Part shown: positions 36,306-46,293 of the stretch, piece after piece | How the letters are laid out: each line of letters begins with the position of its first letter | How positions within the stretch are numbered: position 1 is the stretch's first letter | NCBI RefSeq assembly: GCF_037154075.1 | Contig: NZ_JBANRJ010000001.1 | Span: 2,351,501 to 2,415,500 of the forward strand | Origin: Sphingobium aromaticiconvertens | GTDB taxonomy: Bacteria > Pseudomonadota > Alphaproteobacteria > Sphingomonadales > Sphingomonadaceae | Direction: 5' to 3' | Length of the DNA stretch: 64,000 bases | Position numbers and translations under genes: made by a program | The notes under the pieces: generated by a model | What the model was told of the DNA's origin: nothing | Database searches by the model: none | What the model saw: only the letters and a program-made list of their open reading frames with translations

Positions 36306-37153
36306 CAGATGTCTTGCGCGATGCGGCCGTAAAGATCTGGCCGTCGATCGCGGAAGAAGCCCATGCCCGCACGGTGCCTGCGCGCGCGCTCCAGGTCCAG
36401 CGTGGCCACCAGCGCGCCATGATCCTTCGCACCGGCCTCTGCGGCGAAATCGCCCCATTCGTCGGTGATGAAGCTGTGGCCGTAGAAGATCTGCCCATCC
36501 TCGTCGCCGATGCGATTGGCGGCGATGACCGGCATACAGTTGCTCACCGCATGGCCCAGCATCGCGCGACGCCACATCCGGCTGGTGTCGAGGTCCGCGT
36601 CATAGGGTTCGGAGCCGATCGCGGTGGGATAGAAGAGCATCTCTGCCCCCATCAGCGCCATCACGCGGGCGGTTTCGGGATACCATTGGTCCCAGCAGAT
36701 ACCGACGCCGATCGTGCCATATTTGGTGCCCCAGACCTTGAAGCCCGAATTGCCGGGGCGGAAATAATATTTCTCTTCATAGCCCGGACCATCGGGAATG
36801 TGGCTCTTGCGATAGACGCCCATGATTTCGCCCTGATCGTCGATCATGGCCAGGCTGTTATAATGATGATGGCCGTCGCGCTCAAAAAAGCTGGTGGGGA
36901 TATAGACACCCAGATCCCTGGCCAGCTTGCGCATTTCCTGCACGGCAGGATGGGTATCGGTCGGCTGGGCGGAGGCGAACAGCGCCTCATCCTCTATCCG
37001 GCAGAAATAGGGGCCTTCGAACAGTTCGGGCGGCAGGATGATCTTCGCCCCGCGTGCGGCGGCCTTGGTCACATGGGTTGCGACCTTGGCGATATTCTCG
37101 CCCATATCGTCGGTGAAGCTGAGTTGCAGGGCGGCGACGGTGACTTGGGTCAT
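36305..37153 (-). CDS. aguB: N-carbamoylputrescine amidase
   Basis: Nitrilase-superfamily enzyme that hydrolyses N-carbamoylputrescine to putrescine, CO2 and ammonia. 282 residues, normal length. The catalytic triad is visible: Glu in ILPPELFEG, Lys in VYRKSHIPDGPGY and Cys in GICWDQWYPE. Its ATG overlaps the stop of aguA, so both steps from agmatine are coupled. Confidence 0.95.
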   Translation of the reverse strand: MTQVTVAALQLSFTDDMGENIAKVATHVTKAAARGAKIILPPELFEGPYFCRIEDEALFASAQPTDTHPAVQEMRKLARDLGVYIPTSFFERDGHHHYNSLAMIDDQGEIMGVYRKSHIPDGPGYEEKYYFRPGNSGFKVWGTKYGTIGVGICWDQWYPETARVMALMGAEMLFYPTAIGSEPYDADLDTSRMWRRAMLGHAVSNCMPVIAANRIGDEDGQIFYGHSFITDEWGDFAAEAGAKDHGALVATLDLERARRHRAGMGFFRDRRPDLYGRIAQDI

Positions 37154-38145
37154 GGCTGTTCCACAGAAGGCATTTGCTGGCTGGTGCAGTGAAAACTGCC
37201 GCCGCCCGACAAGATAGCATCGCTGGGCAGACCGACAATATCCCGACCCGGAAAGAGCGACGCGAAGGTGTTGAGCGCGGCCTGATCGTTGGGCTGGCCG
37301 TAGATTGGGACCACGACAGCGGCGTTGCCGATGTAGAAGTTCATGTAGCTCGCCGGGATCGGATCGCCATCGACCAGCACCAGGCCGGGCGAGGGGATGG
37401 ACGCGACCTCAACCCCGTGCGCCCGCGCCCGCGCCCGCGCGTCGGCGTAGATAGCGGCGTTGGGGTCGTCTGGCGTGGTGGCTTCCGGCAGGGCGAGGAG
37501 GCCGGGCGCCACGAAGCGCGCGAGATTGTCGACATGGCCGTCGGTATGATCGTTGAGCAGCCCGTCGCCCAGCCACAGCATATCGGACAGGCCAAGGCTT
37601 CCGGCCAGCAGCGTCTCAATCTTGCCGCGGTCCAGGTCCGGGTTGCGATTGGGGTTCAGCAGGCATTGCTCGGTGGTGACGAACAGGCCGGCGCCGTCCG
37701 TATCGACCGCGCCGCCTTCGAAAATCCACGGCTGGGTGGAGAGGGGGAAGCCCGTGGTCGCTGCCAGACGGGCACCGATATCCTCGTCCCCCGCCATCTC
37801 ATATTTGCCGCCCCAGCCGTTGAAGCCGAAATCGACGAGCGCGCGGTTGGCGCCACCCAGCACCGCAATCGGTGCAGTATCACGCAGCCAGACGTCGCCG
37901 AGCCTGTGGACCGCAATGGTGACGCCGGACGTGTCCAGCAGCGCGCGGGCGGCTTGCGCGTCGCCTTCGTTGACGACAACGAGGCGGACCTCCTCGCCCT
38001 TGCCATCTGCATGAACGGCATTGGCGAAGGCGGCGATCTGCGCGCGTGCGCTCTCAAACGCGTCGGGCCATTCGGCTGCATGGGTCGGAAAGCCGATCCA
38101 AACCCAGTCATGGGGCGCCCATTCGGCGGGCATGAGGAATGTCAT
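37150..38145 (-). CDS. aguA: Agmatine deiminase
   Basis: Converts agmatine to N-carbamoylputrescine. 331 residues from the ATG at 38145, which has GGAG seven bases before it; the frame is open far upstream but that part is shadow. The guanidine-modifying fold shows WIFEGGAVDTDG, LNPNRNPDLD, HTDGHVDN and the catalytic Cys in GGGSFHCTSQQMP. First gene of aguA-aguB-small ORF, giving a complete route from agmatine to putrescine. Confidence 0.95.
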   Translation of the reverse strand: MTFLMPAEWAPHDWVWIGFPTHAAEWPDAFESARAQIAAFANAVHADGKGEEVRLVVVNEGDAQAARALLDTSGVTIAVHRLGDVWLRDTAPIAVLGGANRALVDFGFNGWGGKYEMAGDEDIGARLAATTGFPLSTQPWIFEGGAVDTDGAGLFVTTEQCLLNPNRNPDLDRGKIETLLAGSLGLSDMLWLGDGLLNDHTDGHVDNLARFVAPGLLALPEATTPDDPNAAIYADARARARAHGVEVASIPSPGLVLVDGDPIPASYMNFYIGNAAVVVPIYGQPNDQAALNTFASLFPGRDIVGLPSDAILSGGGSFHCTSQQMPSVEQP

Positions 38146-38269
38146 GATAGGCTCCATTGGGCGCGTTGATGGCTGGCGCCTTACAGGATCGACGCGTGCG
38201 TTACAGCCGCCTTTTTGATCCGGCCGCACATTATGATAGCCTGCCGCGCAGGGGCTGGGGAGCGATATC

Positions 38270-38728
38270 ATGCGGATCAGGGCGGTGCTGGGGCTTTTCG
38301 CGATGACGCTGGGCGTGCCAGCGACGGCGCAGGTCGTGCAGGGGACGGTGCCCGGCTGGATGGCGGGCGCCTGGATCGAGCGAAAAGGCGAGGATTGGTC
38401 CGAGGAATATTGGACGGCAGCGCGCGGCGACCTGCTATTGGGCGCGGCGAAGTCGGGGACGGGCGCGCGCCTGACCTGGTGGGAACAGACCCGCATTCAG
38501 CGCGACCCCGATGGCAGCATCGCCTTTTACGCCTCGCCACGCGGTCAGGCGCCCGCGCGTTTCCCGATGGTCGCGCAGAAGGAGGGCGAGATCGTCTTTG
38601 CCGACCCCGCCCATGACTATCCCCAGCGCATCCGATATTGGCGCGACGGCGCAATGCTGCGCGCGGAAATATCGAAGATGGACGGCAGCCGGGTCAACCG
38701 ATGGGTCTATGTCCCGATGGGGCGATAG
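38270..38728 (+). CDS. DUF6265-type secreted protein
   Basis: 152 residues with a signal peptide (MRIRAVLGLFAMTLGVPATA-Q). The mature part starts PGWMAGAWIERKGEDWSEEY and contains PAHDYPQRIRYWRDG, a lipocalin-like beta-rich pattern seen in the DUF6265 family. Function unknown, periplasmic by its signal. It is divergent from aguA. Confidence 0.75.
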   Translation: MRIRAVLGLFAMTLGVPATAQVVQGTVPGWMAGAWIERKGEDWSEEYWTAARGDLLLGAAKSGTGARLTWWEQTRIQRDPDGSIAFYASPRGQAPARFPMVAQKEGEIVFADPAHDYPQRIRYWRDGAMLRAEISKMDGSRVNRWVYVPMGR

Positions 38729-38741
38729 GCCCGCGATCGGC

Positions 38742-40406
38742 TTACTTACCCGCGCGACTCTTGTCGCGGATGGCGCGGAACTCGTCGCCATCGACCCAGT
38801 TGGGCCAGTCGGTCGTCGTCGCCAGTTCGCGGCCAACCGTGTAATAAAGTTTGAGGTCGCCCAGCACGCCGTTCCAGTCCCAGTTGGGATCATATTCGTC
38901 CTTGGGGCCGTGGTAGCGATGCTCTTCATAGTCCTTGGCCGCCGCCGCGCCCGCTACGGTGCCGCCGTTGACCAGATCGTCGCCACCCTCAAAATAGAGC
39001 ATCGGCACGCCATGCTTGGCAAAGCTGAAATGGTCGGAACGATAGTAGAAGCCCTTTTCCGGGGTCGGCTCATCGCTGGCGACGCGACCCTGAGCGGCGA
39101 GCGCGCGGTCGAGATAGGCGTCCAGGCCCGACTTGCCCCGTCCGATGACGACGACATTCTTCGCCGGCCCCGCCATGCTCAGGGCATCCATGTTGACGCC
39201 GCCGACGGTCTGGCCAGCAGGAACGATGGGATGGTCGCCATAATAGGCTGAGCCGAGCAGACCTGATTCCTCACCCGTGACGGCAATGAACAATTGGCTG
39301 CGATCGGTGGGGCCTGCCTTCACATTGGCTTGCGCCAGTGCGACCAGCGCGGCGGTGCCGGTGGCGTTGTCGACCGCGCCGTTGCAGATATCGTCGCCGT
39401 CCGGTGCGGCCTGACAATGGCCCAGATGATCCCAGTGGCCGGTGTAGAGGACATATTCGTTGGGGCGCGTCTTGCCGGGCAGCAGGGCGACGACATTTTT
39501 CGAACTATGCTTGCGCAGGTCATTGTCGAAGGAAACCGATGCTTTCACCCCGTTCAGGGGCACGGCCTTGAACCCCGGCATCTTGGCGGCGGCCATTAGC
39601 GCGGTGAGATCCTGTCCCGCGCTTGCCATCAAGGCAGCGGCCTTGTCTTTCTGTATCCAGCCGATCGCGGCGGACTGGCCGGCATTGCCATTGGCGCTGT
39701 CGGCGACATGCTGCGCACCCGTCCAACTCGATTGAACGACATTCCAGCCATAGGCGGCGGGCACGGTGTCGTGGACGATGATGGCGGCTGCGGCGCCCTG
39801 CCGGGCAGCCTCCTCATATTTATAGGTCCAACGGCCATAATAGGTCATCGCTCGGCCATTGAACGGGCCAGTCAGCCCCTGCGTTTCATAGTCGGGATCG
39901 TTGACCAGGATGAGGACGGTCTTGCCCTTCACATCGACGCCGGCATAATCGTTCCAGCTCTTTTCGGGCGCGTTGATGCCATAGCCGACGAAGACCACCG
40001 GGCTGTCCTTGACCGCGATCTCCGGCTGGCTGGTGCGATAGGTGCCGATCACCATTTCCGGGCCATAGGCGGCCGACACGGCGCTCTTGCCGCCGGTGAA
40101 ATTGAGCGCGGAGACATTCTTTGCGGTGATCTCGACCAGTGGGACATCCTGAAACCAGCTACCATTATTGCCCGGTTTCAGGCCCAGCTTTCCGAACTCG
40201 GTGGCGAGCAGGGCCAGCGTCTTTTCTTCGCCAGCAGTGCCGGGTGCGCGACCTTCATAAGCGTCGGAGGACAGTTCCTTCACCAGCCGCTTCATCGTGT
40301 CGATGGAGGGTTCGGCGGAGGTGGAAGCTGACCCTTTGGGTGCGGCAGCGTTGGCGGGTGCGGAAAGAGCGAGGATGGCGGCCAGAGCCATGAGGGAAGT
40401 ACGCAT
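38742..40406 (-). CDS. Secreted M28 family aminopeptidase with PA domain
   Basis: 554 residues from the ATG at 40406 (GAGGAC eight bases upstream) with a signal peptide ending SAPANA-A. A PA insert lies in the middle, then a zinc peptidase core: GHWDHLGH, the second ligand region NGAVDNATGTAALVALA and TGEESGLLGSAYYG with the catalytic Glu, and further DHFSFAKHGVPML. Such enzymes release N-terminal residues from peptides in the periplasm or outside the cell. Confidence 0.92.
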   Translation of the reverse strand: MRTSLMALAAILALSAPANAAAPKGSASTSAEPSIDTMKRLVKELSSDAYEGRAPGTAGEEKTLALLATEFGKLGLKPGNNGSWFQDVPLVEITAKNVSALNFTGGKSAVSAAYGPEMVIGTYRTSQPEIAVKDSPVVFVGYGINAPEKSWNDYAGVDVKGKTVLILVNDPDYETQGLTGPFNGRAMTYYGRWTYKYEEAARQGAAAAIIVHDTVPAAYGWNVVQSSWTGAQHVADSANGNAGQSAAIGWIQKDKAAALMASAGQDLTALMAAAKMPGFKAVPLNGVKASVSFDNDLRKHSSKNVVALLPGKTRPNEYVLYTGHWDHLGHCQAAPDGDDICNGAVDNATGTAALVALAQANVKAGPTDRSQLFIAVTGEESGLLGSAYYGDHPIVPAGQTVGGVNMDALSMAGPAKNVVVIGRGKSGLDAYLDRALAAQGRVASDEPTPEKGFYYRSDHFSFAKHGVPMLYFEGGDDLVNGGTVAGAAAAKDYEEHRYHGPKDEYDPNWDWNGVLGDLKLYYTVGRELATTTDWPNWVDGDEFRAIRDKSRAGK

Positions 40407-40483
40407 CGGCGGAGTCCTCAAAATGAGAATGATGCGTGGGTGATGCCATCTGAAACTCCGCCGCGCAAGAATGTTGCGCAACG

Positions 40484-40519
40484 AAAAAGGGCGGCCCGTT
40501 GCGGGGCCGCCCTTTTTCT
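40484..40519 (-). terminator. Rho-independent terminator of rpsD
   Basis: Stem GGGCGGCCC / GGGCCGCCC with a short loop, flanked by A5 on one side and T5 on the other, so it reads as a terminator on both strands. It lies 19 bases after the rpsD stop and also downstream-facing for the opposite strand. Confidence 0.9.
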
Positions 40520-40537
40520 TGAAGCTTTGAAAGCCGA

Positions 40538-41152
40538 TCAGCGCGAATAGAATTCGACGACCAGATTGGGCTCCATCTTCACCGGGTAAGGAACCTCGTC
40601 CAGCGTGGGAACGCGGACATAAGTGACCTTGGTGGCGCCATCGGGGGCGACATAGTCGGGGATGTCACGCTCGGCCAGGCTCTGTGCTTCCATGACCAGC
40701 GCCATTTCCTGCGCCTTCTTGCCCAGCGTGATCTCGTCGCCCGGCTTCACCAGACGCGAGGCAATGTTGCACTTCACGCCGTTCACATAGATGTGGCCGT
40801 GCGAAACGATCTGACGGGCGGACCAGATGGTCGGTGCGAACTTGGCGCGATAGACCAGCGCATCCAGGCGGCGCTCCAGCAGGCCGATCAGGTTCTGGCC
40901 AGTGTCGCCCTTCATACGGGCGGCTTCGGTGTAGGCCTTCTTGAACTGCTTCTCGGTGACGTCGCCGTAATAGCCCTTCAGCTTCTGCTTCGCCTTGAGC
41001 TGGATTCCGTAGTCGGAAATCTTGCCCTTGCGGCGCTGACCGTGCTGGCCGGGGCCATATTCACGCTTGTTGACGGGCGACTTGGGGCGACCCCAGATAT
41101 TCTCGCCCATTCGGCGGTCGAGTTTATACTTGGCGCTTGAACGCTTCGACAT
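40538..41152 (-). CDS. rpsD: 30S ribosomal protein S4
   Basis: Primary 16S rRNA-binding protein that nucleates the small subunit. 204 residues. Start [21 protein letters not shown] and S4 domain ([35 protein letters not shown]) are diagnostic. Single gene with its own terminator, the usual alphaproteobacterial setting. Confidence 0.99.
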   Translation of the reverse strand: MSKRSSAKYKLDRRMGENIWGRPKSPVNKREYGPGQHGQRRKGKISDYGIQLKAKQKLKGYYGDVTEKQFKKAYTEAARMKGDTGQNLIGLLERRLDALVYRAKFAPTIWSARQIVSHGHIYVNGVKCNIASRLVKPGDEITLGKKAQEMALVMEAQSLAERDIPDYVAPDGATKVTYVRVPTLDEVPYPVKMEPNLVVEFYSR

Positions 41153-41306
41153 AGTGATTCCTTACAAAAGCTAACAACGTCTGCCCCCTGAAAGGGAGCG
41201 TCTTTCCCGGTATACCGCCTGTTTTCCGTTTTCAGGGACAGGGCCACCGCTTCACCGAGGTGCAGGGCCGATTGCGAAGGCGCGCCTATGACGAAATGGG
41301 GCATTT

Positions 41307-41654
41307 ATGTCAACCCCTCGACAGGGTGCCACGCTGGCCCTAGTCAGCATTTCCATGAACCCGGATAGCTATGGCACGATGGAACAGGTCCGCGCAGGCG
41401 TGGACGCGATTGACCGACAACTGGTGGGGCTGCTGGCCGAACGGTTCGCGCATATGCGCGCTGCCGCTCGCATCAAGCCCGACCGGAGCGCCGTGCGCGA
41501 CGAGGCCCGCAAGGCCCAGGTCATCGCCAATGCCCGCGCTGAAGCGGAGCAACGGGGTGCCCCCGGTGAGGTGATCGCGGCCCTGTGGGAGCAACTGGTG
41601 GAAGCCTCGATCGCTTATGAGATGACCGAGTTCGACCGGACGCGGGCCGTGTAG
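41307..41654 (+). CDS. Chorismate mutase (AroQ class)
   Basis: Converts chorismate to prephenate for Phe/Tyr synthesis. 115 residues, all helical. The helix 1 motif EQVRAGVDAIDRQLVGLLAERF carries the key Arg; RDEARKAQVIANARAEAEQR and the C-terminal WEQLVEASIAYEM complete the fold. Start ATG 41307 has only a weak GGGG upstream; an ATG at 41355 would give a 99-residue core protein. Abuts the convergent trmJ. Confidence 0.88.
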   Translation: MSTPRQGATLALVSISMNPDSYGTMEQVRAGVDAIDRQLVGLLAERFAHMRAAARIKPDRSAVRDEARKAQVIANARAEAEQRGAPGEVIAALWEQLVEASIAYEMTEFDRTRAV

Positions 41655-42398
41655 CTATACCCGATCGCGGGCGCGGGGTTTGGCCAGCGTCGAGAGGACG
41701 CCGCGCAAGGTGCGGACCTCCAGATGGTTCCAGCCCGGCTTGGTCAGCAGATTACGTAGCGTCAACCGGGTCGCGGTCGCGCGGTCGGGTGGGTAATAAT
41801 AGCCCGCCGGCTCCAGCATGGCCTCCAGTTGCGCGATCATCCCGTCCAGTTCCTCCTGAGGGGCGGGAACGCCCAGGTCAGTGACGGTCGGCTGTTCCAG
41901 GGTTGCCTGTTTCGACCATTCATAGGCGCACAGGATCACCGCTTGCGCCAAGTTGAGCGAACCAAATTCCCGGTTGATCGGCACGGTCAATATCTTGCGC
42001 GCGACGGTGACGTCCTCTGTCTCCAGTCCCGACCGTTCAGGGCCGAAGACCAGAGCGCTGCGTCCGGCCTGACCATGGATTTCGCGCGCAGCCTCATCCG
42101 GCGTGACGACGGGCTTGGTAACGCCGCGCTTGCGTACCGTGGTAGCATAGACGTGCGGGCAATCGGCGACGGCATCGGCGAGCGTGTCGAAGAGTTGCGC
42201 CTTCTCCAGCACAATGTCGGCGCCCGCTGCCGACGGCCCGGCATCGGGATTGGGCCAGCCGTCGCGCGGGGTGACGAGCCGCAACTCGGTCAGGCCAAAA
42301 TTGAGCATGGCGCGGGCGGCCTTGCCAATATTCTCGCCAAGCTGTGGGCGGACGAGGACGATGACGGGGGGCAGTGCGGTCAAAGCGGTGTCACTCAC
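41655..42398 (-). CDS. trmJ: tRNA (cytidine/uridine-2'-O)-methyltransferase TrmJ-type
   Basis: SPOUT methyltransferase modifying position 32 of tRNAs. 247 residues from GTG 42398, which overlaps the nrdR stop (GTGA). Motifs: [20 protein letters not shown] at the N-terminus, [14 protein letters not shown] and [15 protein letters not shown] of the trefoil knot. Last gene of rpiB-glyA-nrdR-trmJ. Confidence 0.93.
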   Translation of the reverse strand: MSDTALTALPPVIVLVRPQLGENIGKAARAMLNFGLTELRLVTPRDGWPNPDAGPSAAGADIVLEKAQLFDTLADAVADCPHVYATTVRKRGVTKPVVTPDEAAREIHGQAGRSALVFGPERSGLETEDVTVARKILTVPINREFGSLNLAQAVILCAYEWSKQATLEQPTVTDLGVPAPQEELDGMIAQLEAMLEPAGYYYPPDRATATRLTLRNLLTKPGWNHLEVRTLRGVLSTLAKPRARDRV

Positions 42399-42852
42399 GC
42401 CCGACCTCTTTCACGGTGCCCGCGAACTCCTCGAAATCTTTGGCTTCGGTGAAGTCCTTATAGACGCTGGCGAAGCGGATATAGGCGACGCTGTCCAGGC
42501 GTTTCAGCCCCTCCATCACCATCTGGCCGATGGCCTGCGCCGCGACTTCGCCGTCACCGCTGGTTTCCAACTGGCGCTGGATGCCGGAGATTAGCTTTTC
42601 GATCCGCGCGGGGTCGATCGGGCGCTTGCGGCAGGCGATGCCGATCGAGCGGGTCAGCTTGTCCCGCTCGAACGCTTCCTTGCGGCCCTCGCTCTTCACC
42701 ACCCAGACTTCGCGTAACTGAATGCGCTCGAACGTGGTGAAGCGCGCGGCGCAGGCTTCGCACTGGCGGCGACGACGAATGGCGGCGCCATCCTCCGTCG
42801 GCCGACTGTCTTTTACCTGGCTGTCTTCATGGGTGCAGAAGGGGCAACGCAA
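42391..42852 (-). CDS. nrdR: Transcriptional repressor NrdR
   Basis: Zinc-finger/ATP-cone repressor of ribonucleotide reductase genes. 153 residues, starting at TTG 42852 because the conserved N-terminus ([20 protein letters not shown]) begins exactly there; GAGGGG in the glyA tail sits about eleven bases upstream. The four zinc ligands are CPFC and CEAC, and the ATP cone follows from residue 49. A reading from 42891 would add residues not in the family. Confidence 0.94.
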   Translation of the reverse strand: MRCPFCTHEDSQVKDSRPTEDGAAIRRRRQCEACAARFTTFERIQLREVWVVKSEGRKEAFERDKLTRSIGIACRKRPIDPARIEKLISGIQRQLETSGDGEVAAQAIGQMVMEGLKRLDSVAYIRFASVYKDFTEAKDFEEFAGTVKEVGRE

Positions 42853-42860
42853 GGTCTGTC

Positions 42861-44180
42861 TTACCCCTCGTAGATCGGGAAGCGAGCGCACAGGGCGCCG
42901 ACGCGAGCACGGACATCGGCCTCGACCGCTGGATCGCCAGCTTCTCCCTTGTCGCGAAGAGCCGCCAGAACGTCGGCGATCATGTCGCCGATCTGCTCGA
43001 ACTCCGTGACGCCAAAGCCGCGGGTCGTTCCCGCAGGCGAACCTACGCGAATGCCGCTGGTCTTGGTCGGGGGCAGGGGATCGCCCGGCACGCCATTCTT
43101 GTTGCAGGTGATGAAGCTGCGCTCCAGCGCCTCATCCGCGTCCTTGCCCGAAATGCCGTAGGGGCGCAGGTCGATGAGCGCGAGATGTGTGTCCGTACCG
43201 CCAGAAATGACGGCCAGGCCGCGCTGTTCCAGCTTCGCGGCCAGCGCCTGCGCGTTGGCGACGATGGCCTGGGCATAGGTCTTGAACTCAGGGCGCAGGG
43301 CTTCACCGAACGCGACCGCCTTGGCGGCGATCACGTGCATCAGCGGGCCGCCCTGAAGGCCGGGGAAGATGGCCGAGTTGATCTTTTTCGAAATCGCCTC
43401 GTCATCGGTCAGGATCATGCCGCCGCGCGGGCCGCGCAGCGTCTTGTGCGTGGTGGTGGTGACGACATGGGCGTGGCCGAAGGGTGTGGGGTGCGCGCCA
43501 CCGGCGACCAGACCAGCGAAATGGGCCATGTCGACCATGAACAGCGCGCCGACCTTGTCCGCGATGGCGCGGAAACGGGCGAAATCGATCTGGCGGGGAT
43601 AGGCGCTGCCGCCCGCGATGATGAGCTTCGGGCTGCACTCGATCGCCATTTTCTCGACTTCATCATAGTCGATCAGGTGCGTGTCCTCGCGCACGCCATA
43701 TTGCACGGCGTTGAACCATTTGCCCGACATGCTCGGCCTGGAACCGTGAGTGAGGTGGCCGCCCGCATCGAGCGACAGGCCCATGATCGTCTCACCCGGC
43801 TTGACCAGCGCCAGCATGACGCCGCCATTGGCCTGCGCGCCCGAATGGGGCTGGACGTTGACGAAATTACAGCCGAACAATTGCTTGGCGCGGTCGATGG
43901 CGAGTTGCTCGACTTCGTCCGAAGGGGCGCAGCCCTGATAATAGCGCTTGCCCGGATAGCCTTCGGCATATTTGTTGGTGAAGACCGAACCCTGCGCCTC
44001 AAGCACCGCCTTGCTGACGATGTTCTCGGACGCGATCAGTTCGATCTGGTCCTGCTCGCGCTTCAGTTCCTTGCCGATGGCGGCGGCGATCAGCGGATCG
44101 GTTGCGGCCAGAGTGTCGGTGAAATAGCCCGCGGCGCGGATGTCGGACAGGTCGGGCTGGGCCAAGGTTGCGGTGCTCAT
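42861..44180 (-). CDS. glyA: Serine hydroxymethyltransferase
   Basis: PLP enzyme making glycine and methylene-tetrahydrofolate from serine. 439 residues from the ATG at 44180. The PLP lysine is in [16 protein letters not shown], with [14 protein letters not shown] and [13 protein letters not shown] also present. The open frame upstream is a shadow of rpiB. 31 bases after rpiB and nine bases before nrdR, likely one operon. Confidence 0.98.
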   Translation of the reverse strand: MSTATLAQPDLSDIRAAGYFTDTLAATDPLIAAAIGKELKREQDQIELIASENIVSKAVLEAQGSVFTNKYAEGYPGKRYYQGCAPSDEVEQLAIDRAKQLFGCNFVNVQPHSGAQANGGVMLALVKPGETIMGLSLDAGGHLTHGSRPSMSGKWFNAVQYGVREDTHLIDYDEVEKMAIECSPKLIIAGGSAYPRQIDFARFRAIADKVGALFMVDMAHFAGLVAGGAHPTPFGHAHVVTTTTHKTLRGPRGGMILTDDEAISKKINSAIFPGLQGGPLMHVIAAKAVAFGEALRPEFKTYAQAIVANAQALAAKLEQRGLAVISGGTDTHLALIDLRPYGISGKDADEALERSFITCNKNGVPGDPLPPTKTSGIRVGSPAGTTRGFGVTEFEQIGDMIADVLAALRDKGEAGDPAVEADVRARVGALCARFPIYEG

Positions 44181-44211
44181 GGGGCAGGCTCCTTCTTGAA
44201 GGGGGTTTGGC

Positions 44212-44649
44212 TTAAAGCGCGGGATTGGAAAGTTTTTCGACGCGGCCGGCATGGCGGCCACCGCCGAAATCGGTGGAGAGGAAAGCGTTGACGCAGGCCT
44301 TGGCCATGTCGATGCCGACCAGACGTTCGCCCATCGCCAGGACATTGGCGTCATTATGTTCGCGGGCGAGGGCGGCGGACAACGGCTCCGACACCAAAGC
44401 GGCGCGGCAGGCGGGGTTGCGGTTGACCGCAATCGAAATGCCGATGCCCGATCCGCACAGCGCGATGCCGCGTGTCGCAGCGCCCGACGCGATGGCTGTC
44501 GCCAGCTTGTAACCAAAATCGGGATAATCAACGCGTTCCGCGGTGGCCGGGCCAAGGTCATCGACCTCATGCCCTTCATCGCGCAGCCATTGGGCCAGTT
44601 CCGCCTTCAGGTCGATGGCGGCATGATCGGATGCGATGGCAATCTTCAT
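44212..44649 (-). CDS. rpiB: Ribose-5-phosphate isomerase B
   Basis: Interconverts ribose-5-P and ribulose-5-P. 145 residues. N-terminal [11 protein letters not shown], the catalytic Cys/GIG loop [14 protein letters not shown] and the [13 protein letters not shown] motif identify RpiB. First gene of the rpiB-glyA-nrdR-trmJ run. Confidence 0.97.
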   Translation of the reverse strand: MKIAIASDHAAIDLKAELAQWLRDEGHEVDDLGPATAERVDYPDFGYKLATAIASGAATRGIALCGSGIGISIAVNRNPACRAALVSEPLSAALAREHNDANVLAMGERLVGIDMAKACVNAFLSTDFGGGRHAGRVEKLSNPAL

Positions 44650-44752
44650 GGCGACAAGCTCCTTCGCGACGCGCGGGTGATTCGGTCACGCGCCTCTTAG
44701 GCGCGCTGCCGCCCGATTGCCACCGCTGACCTGCCTGTCTATGGCAAGCGCC

Positions 44753-44920
44753 ATGAATGGAACGATCCTGTCGATATTGATGCTGGCTGGTGCAGCGCTC
44801 ACCGGCGGCGGCGCTTATGCACTGGCAAAGGGCCGCGACCGCAAACGCGGGGTATTGATGCTGGTCGCGGGGCTGGTCATGTTCGCCAATGTGGCGATCA
44901 TGACCGTGCCCATGGGGTAG
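44753..44920 (+). CDS. Small two-helix membrane protein of unknown function
   Basis: 55 residues from the ATG at 44753 (ATG 44741 also in frame). Two hydrophobic segments (SILMLAGAALTGGGAYALA and VLMLVAGLVMFANVAIMTV) separated by a basic loop GRDRKRG, so likely an inner-membrane hairpin with the loop inside. No known motif. It lies between divergent rpiB and the convergent DUF3011 gene. Confidence 0.55.
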   Translation: MNGTILSILMLAGAALTGGGAYALAKGRDRKRGVLMLVAGLVMFANVAIMTVPMG

Positions 44921-44952
44921 ACGACGCCGTCGCCTACCCCATGGGCGATACC

Positions 44953-45906
44953 TTATCCTGCGTTAGCGAAGTCGAACTGGATGATCTGGGTCGGTGTCGC
45001 CCGGCAATAGAGAGGGAGGGTGCGGTTACCGTCCGGATAGGTTGCGGTGAGTGACGCTCCGAAGCGCCAGCCGCCATTACCCTGCTCCAGCGAAACGAGC
45101 CTGTCGTAGCTGACGCGGGTACCACCCGTTGCACCGATCTGCTTTGCCGCCTCATGAAGACAGGTCTGGACCGAAGGGCGGGCATCGCTGGGCAAAGCCG
45201 CCAGATTGGCGCTCAGTGCAGCAGGCGGCCCTGGCGGGAAGGTTGCAGGAGCATCCGCCACAGGAGCCGTTGTGTCCTTTTTCTTGCCGCTGCTCGCGAG
45301 CAACGCGATCAACCCGCCTGCGACAGCAACGCCGGCGATGATCGCACCAGTGCTTGGCCCCTTGTCCCTGTCCGGGCGAGGATAGCCCGGATATTGGCCG
45401 CCGCCATTACCGGCTCCGCGACCATAAGCGAATTCCGCCCGGCAGCCGTTGGAAACCCAGATCTGATTGCTGTTGTAACCCCAGGTCCGGCCCTGCGTAC
45501 AACTGCCGCCCAGCCTGCGAACCAGTTGGACGCGATTTTCGGTACGGACGGAGCACCGCTGGGTCCTGCCGTTGCGCGATTCGCAACGGATGGTGCGGCC
45601 ATATTGTCCGCCCGGATTAGGACGGGGCGGCTGAATCTCTGGTCTGCCCGGATTGGGACGGGGCGGTTGTATTTGAGGTCCGCCGGGGTTGGGACGGGGC
45701 GGCTGAATCTGCGGCCCCCCCGGATTGGGGCGAGGCGGTTGGATCTGAGGTCCGCCGGGGTTCGGCCTGGGCGGTGTCGGCCGTTGAGGCACGGGAAGGA
45801 TTTGTGGCTCGCCTGGTGCTGGACGTGTCTGCGCGGACAGCGGGGCCAACCCCGAACCGGACAAGAGTGCGACCATGACCGATATGGAAATGAACCCTCG
45901 TTTCAT
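44953..45906 (-). CDS. DUF3011 domain protein with proline-rich repeats
   Basis: 317 residues. A signal peptide (ending PLSA-Q) leads into five copies of a 12-residue repeat of the type PPRPNPGGPQIQ (about residues 43-100), then a DUF3011 domain with four cysteines (IRCESRNGRTQRC to NGCRAEF, about 106-165), one hydrophobic segment (AIIAGVAVAGGLIALLAS) followed by lysines, and a C-terminal domain with two more Cys. The repeat could span peptidoglycan, as in other Pro-rich envelope proteins. Function unknown. Confidence 0.75.
   Translation of the reverse strand: MKRGFISISVMVALLSGSGLAPLSAQTRPAPGEPQILPVPQRPTPPRPNPGGPQIQPPRPNPGGPQIQPPRPNPGGPQIQPPRPNPGRPEIQPPRPNPGGQYGRTIRCESRNGRTQRCSVRTENRVQLVRRLGGSCTQGRTWGYNSNQIWVSNGCRAEFAYGRGAGNGGGQYPGYPRPDRDKGPSTGAIIAGVAVAGGLIALLASSGKKKDTTAPVADAPATFPPGPPAALSANLAALPSDARPSVQTCLHEAAKQIGATGGTRVSYDRLVSLEQGNGGWRFGASLTATYPDGNRTLPLYCRATPTQIIQFDFANAG
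45612..45775 (-). repeat. Tandem 36-base repeat within the DUF3011 gene
   Basis: About four and a half units coding PPRPNPGGPQIQ, differing at few bases (one unit reads PGRPEIQ). Such arrays can change length by slippage. Confidence 0.8.
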
Positions 45907-46293
45907 CCTCTGCCTCCCTGTTTGCGGTCATGCCGCAGGAAAGGATCGCCATGCCGCAATTTGCACGGCATGCGTCCCGATCGTTTCGATCCTGTTACAG
46001 GATACAGAAACCGAGAATATTGACCAGAGAAAATCGAGCAGAGGCCATGTTCGGGAACATGGTCGTCTGGCTCAATTGTTGGCGCCACATCCATATATGT
46101 TATCCGTAATATGCGTTGTTCCAATCGCCATCTTTCGGATCAATCAATGAGGCCTGACCTTGGGTTTCTGCGCTATTATCCATCATTATGAGATTGGAAT
46201 TCGAAGTAAGGTATTGCTAATCAAAGATATAAAAGGCATGTGCGGGCTTGCCGGGGGGCCTGTTAACTGAAACTGCCAAAAAGGGAGTTGTCG
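45907..46293. other. Intergenic region upstream of the autotransporter
   Basis: About 390 bases between two outward-reading genes, somewhat AT-rich near 46180-46240. It should carry the promoter of the autotransporter, but I could not mark -35/-10 boxes with confidence. AAGGGAG at 46281-46287 is the ribosome binding site. Confidence 0.5.

Noticed and set aside
37174..38169. 331-codon plus-strand frame opposite agmatine deiminase
   Set aside because: The minus strand holds a complete conserved enzyme with all motifs; the plus frame is low-complexity shadow.
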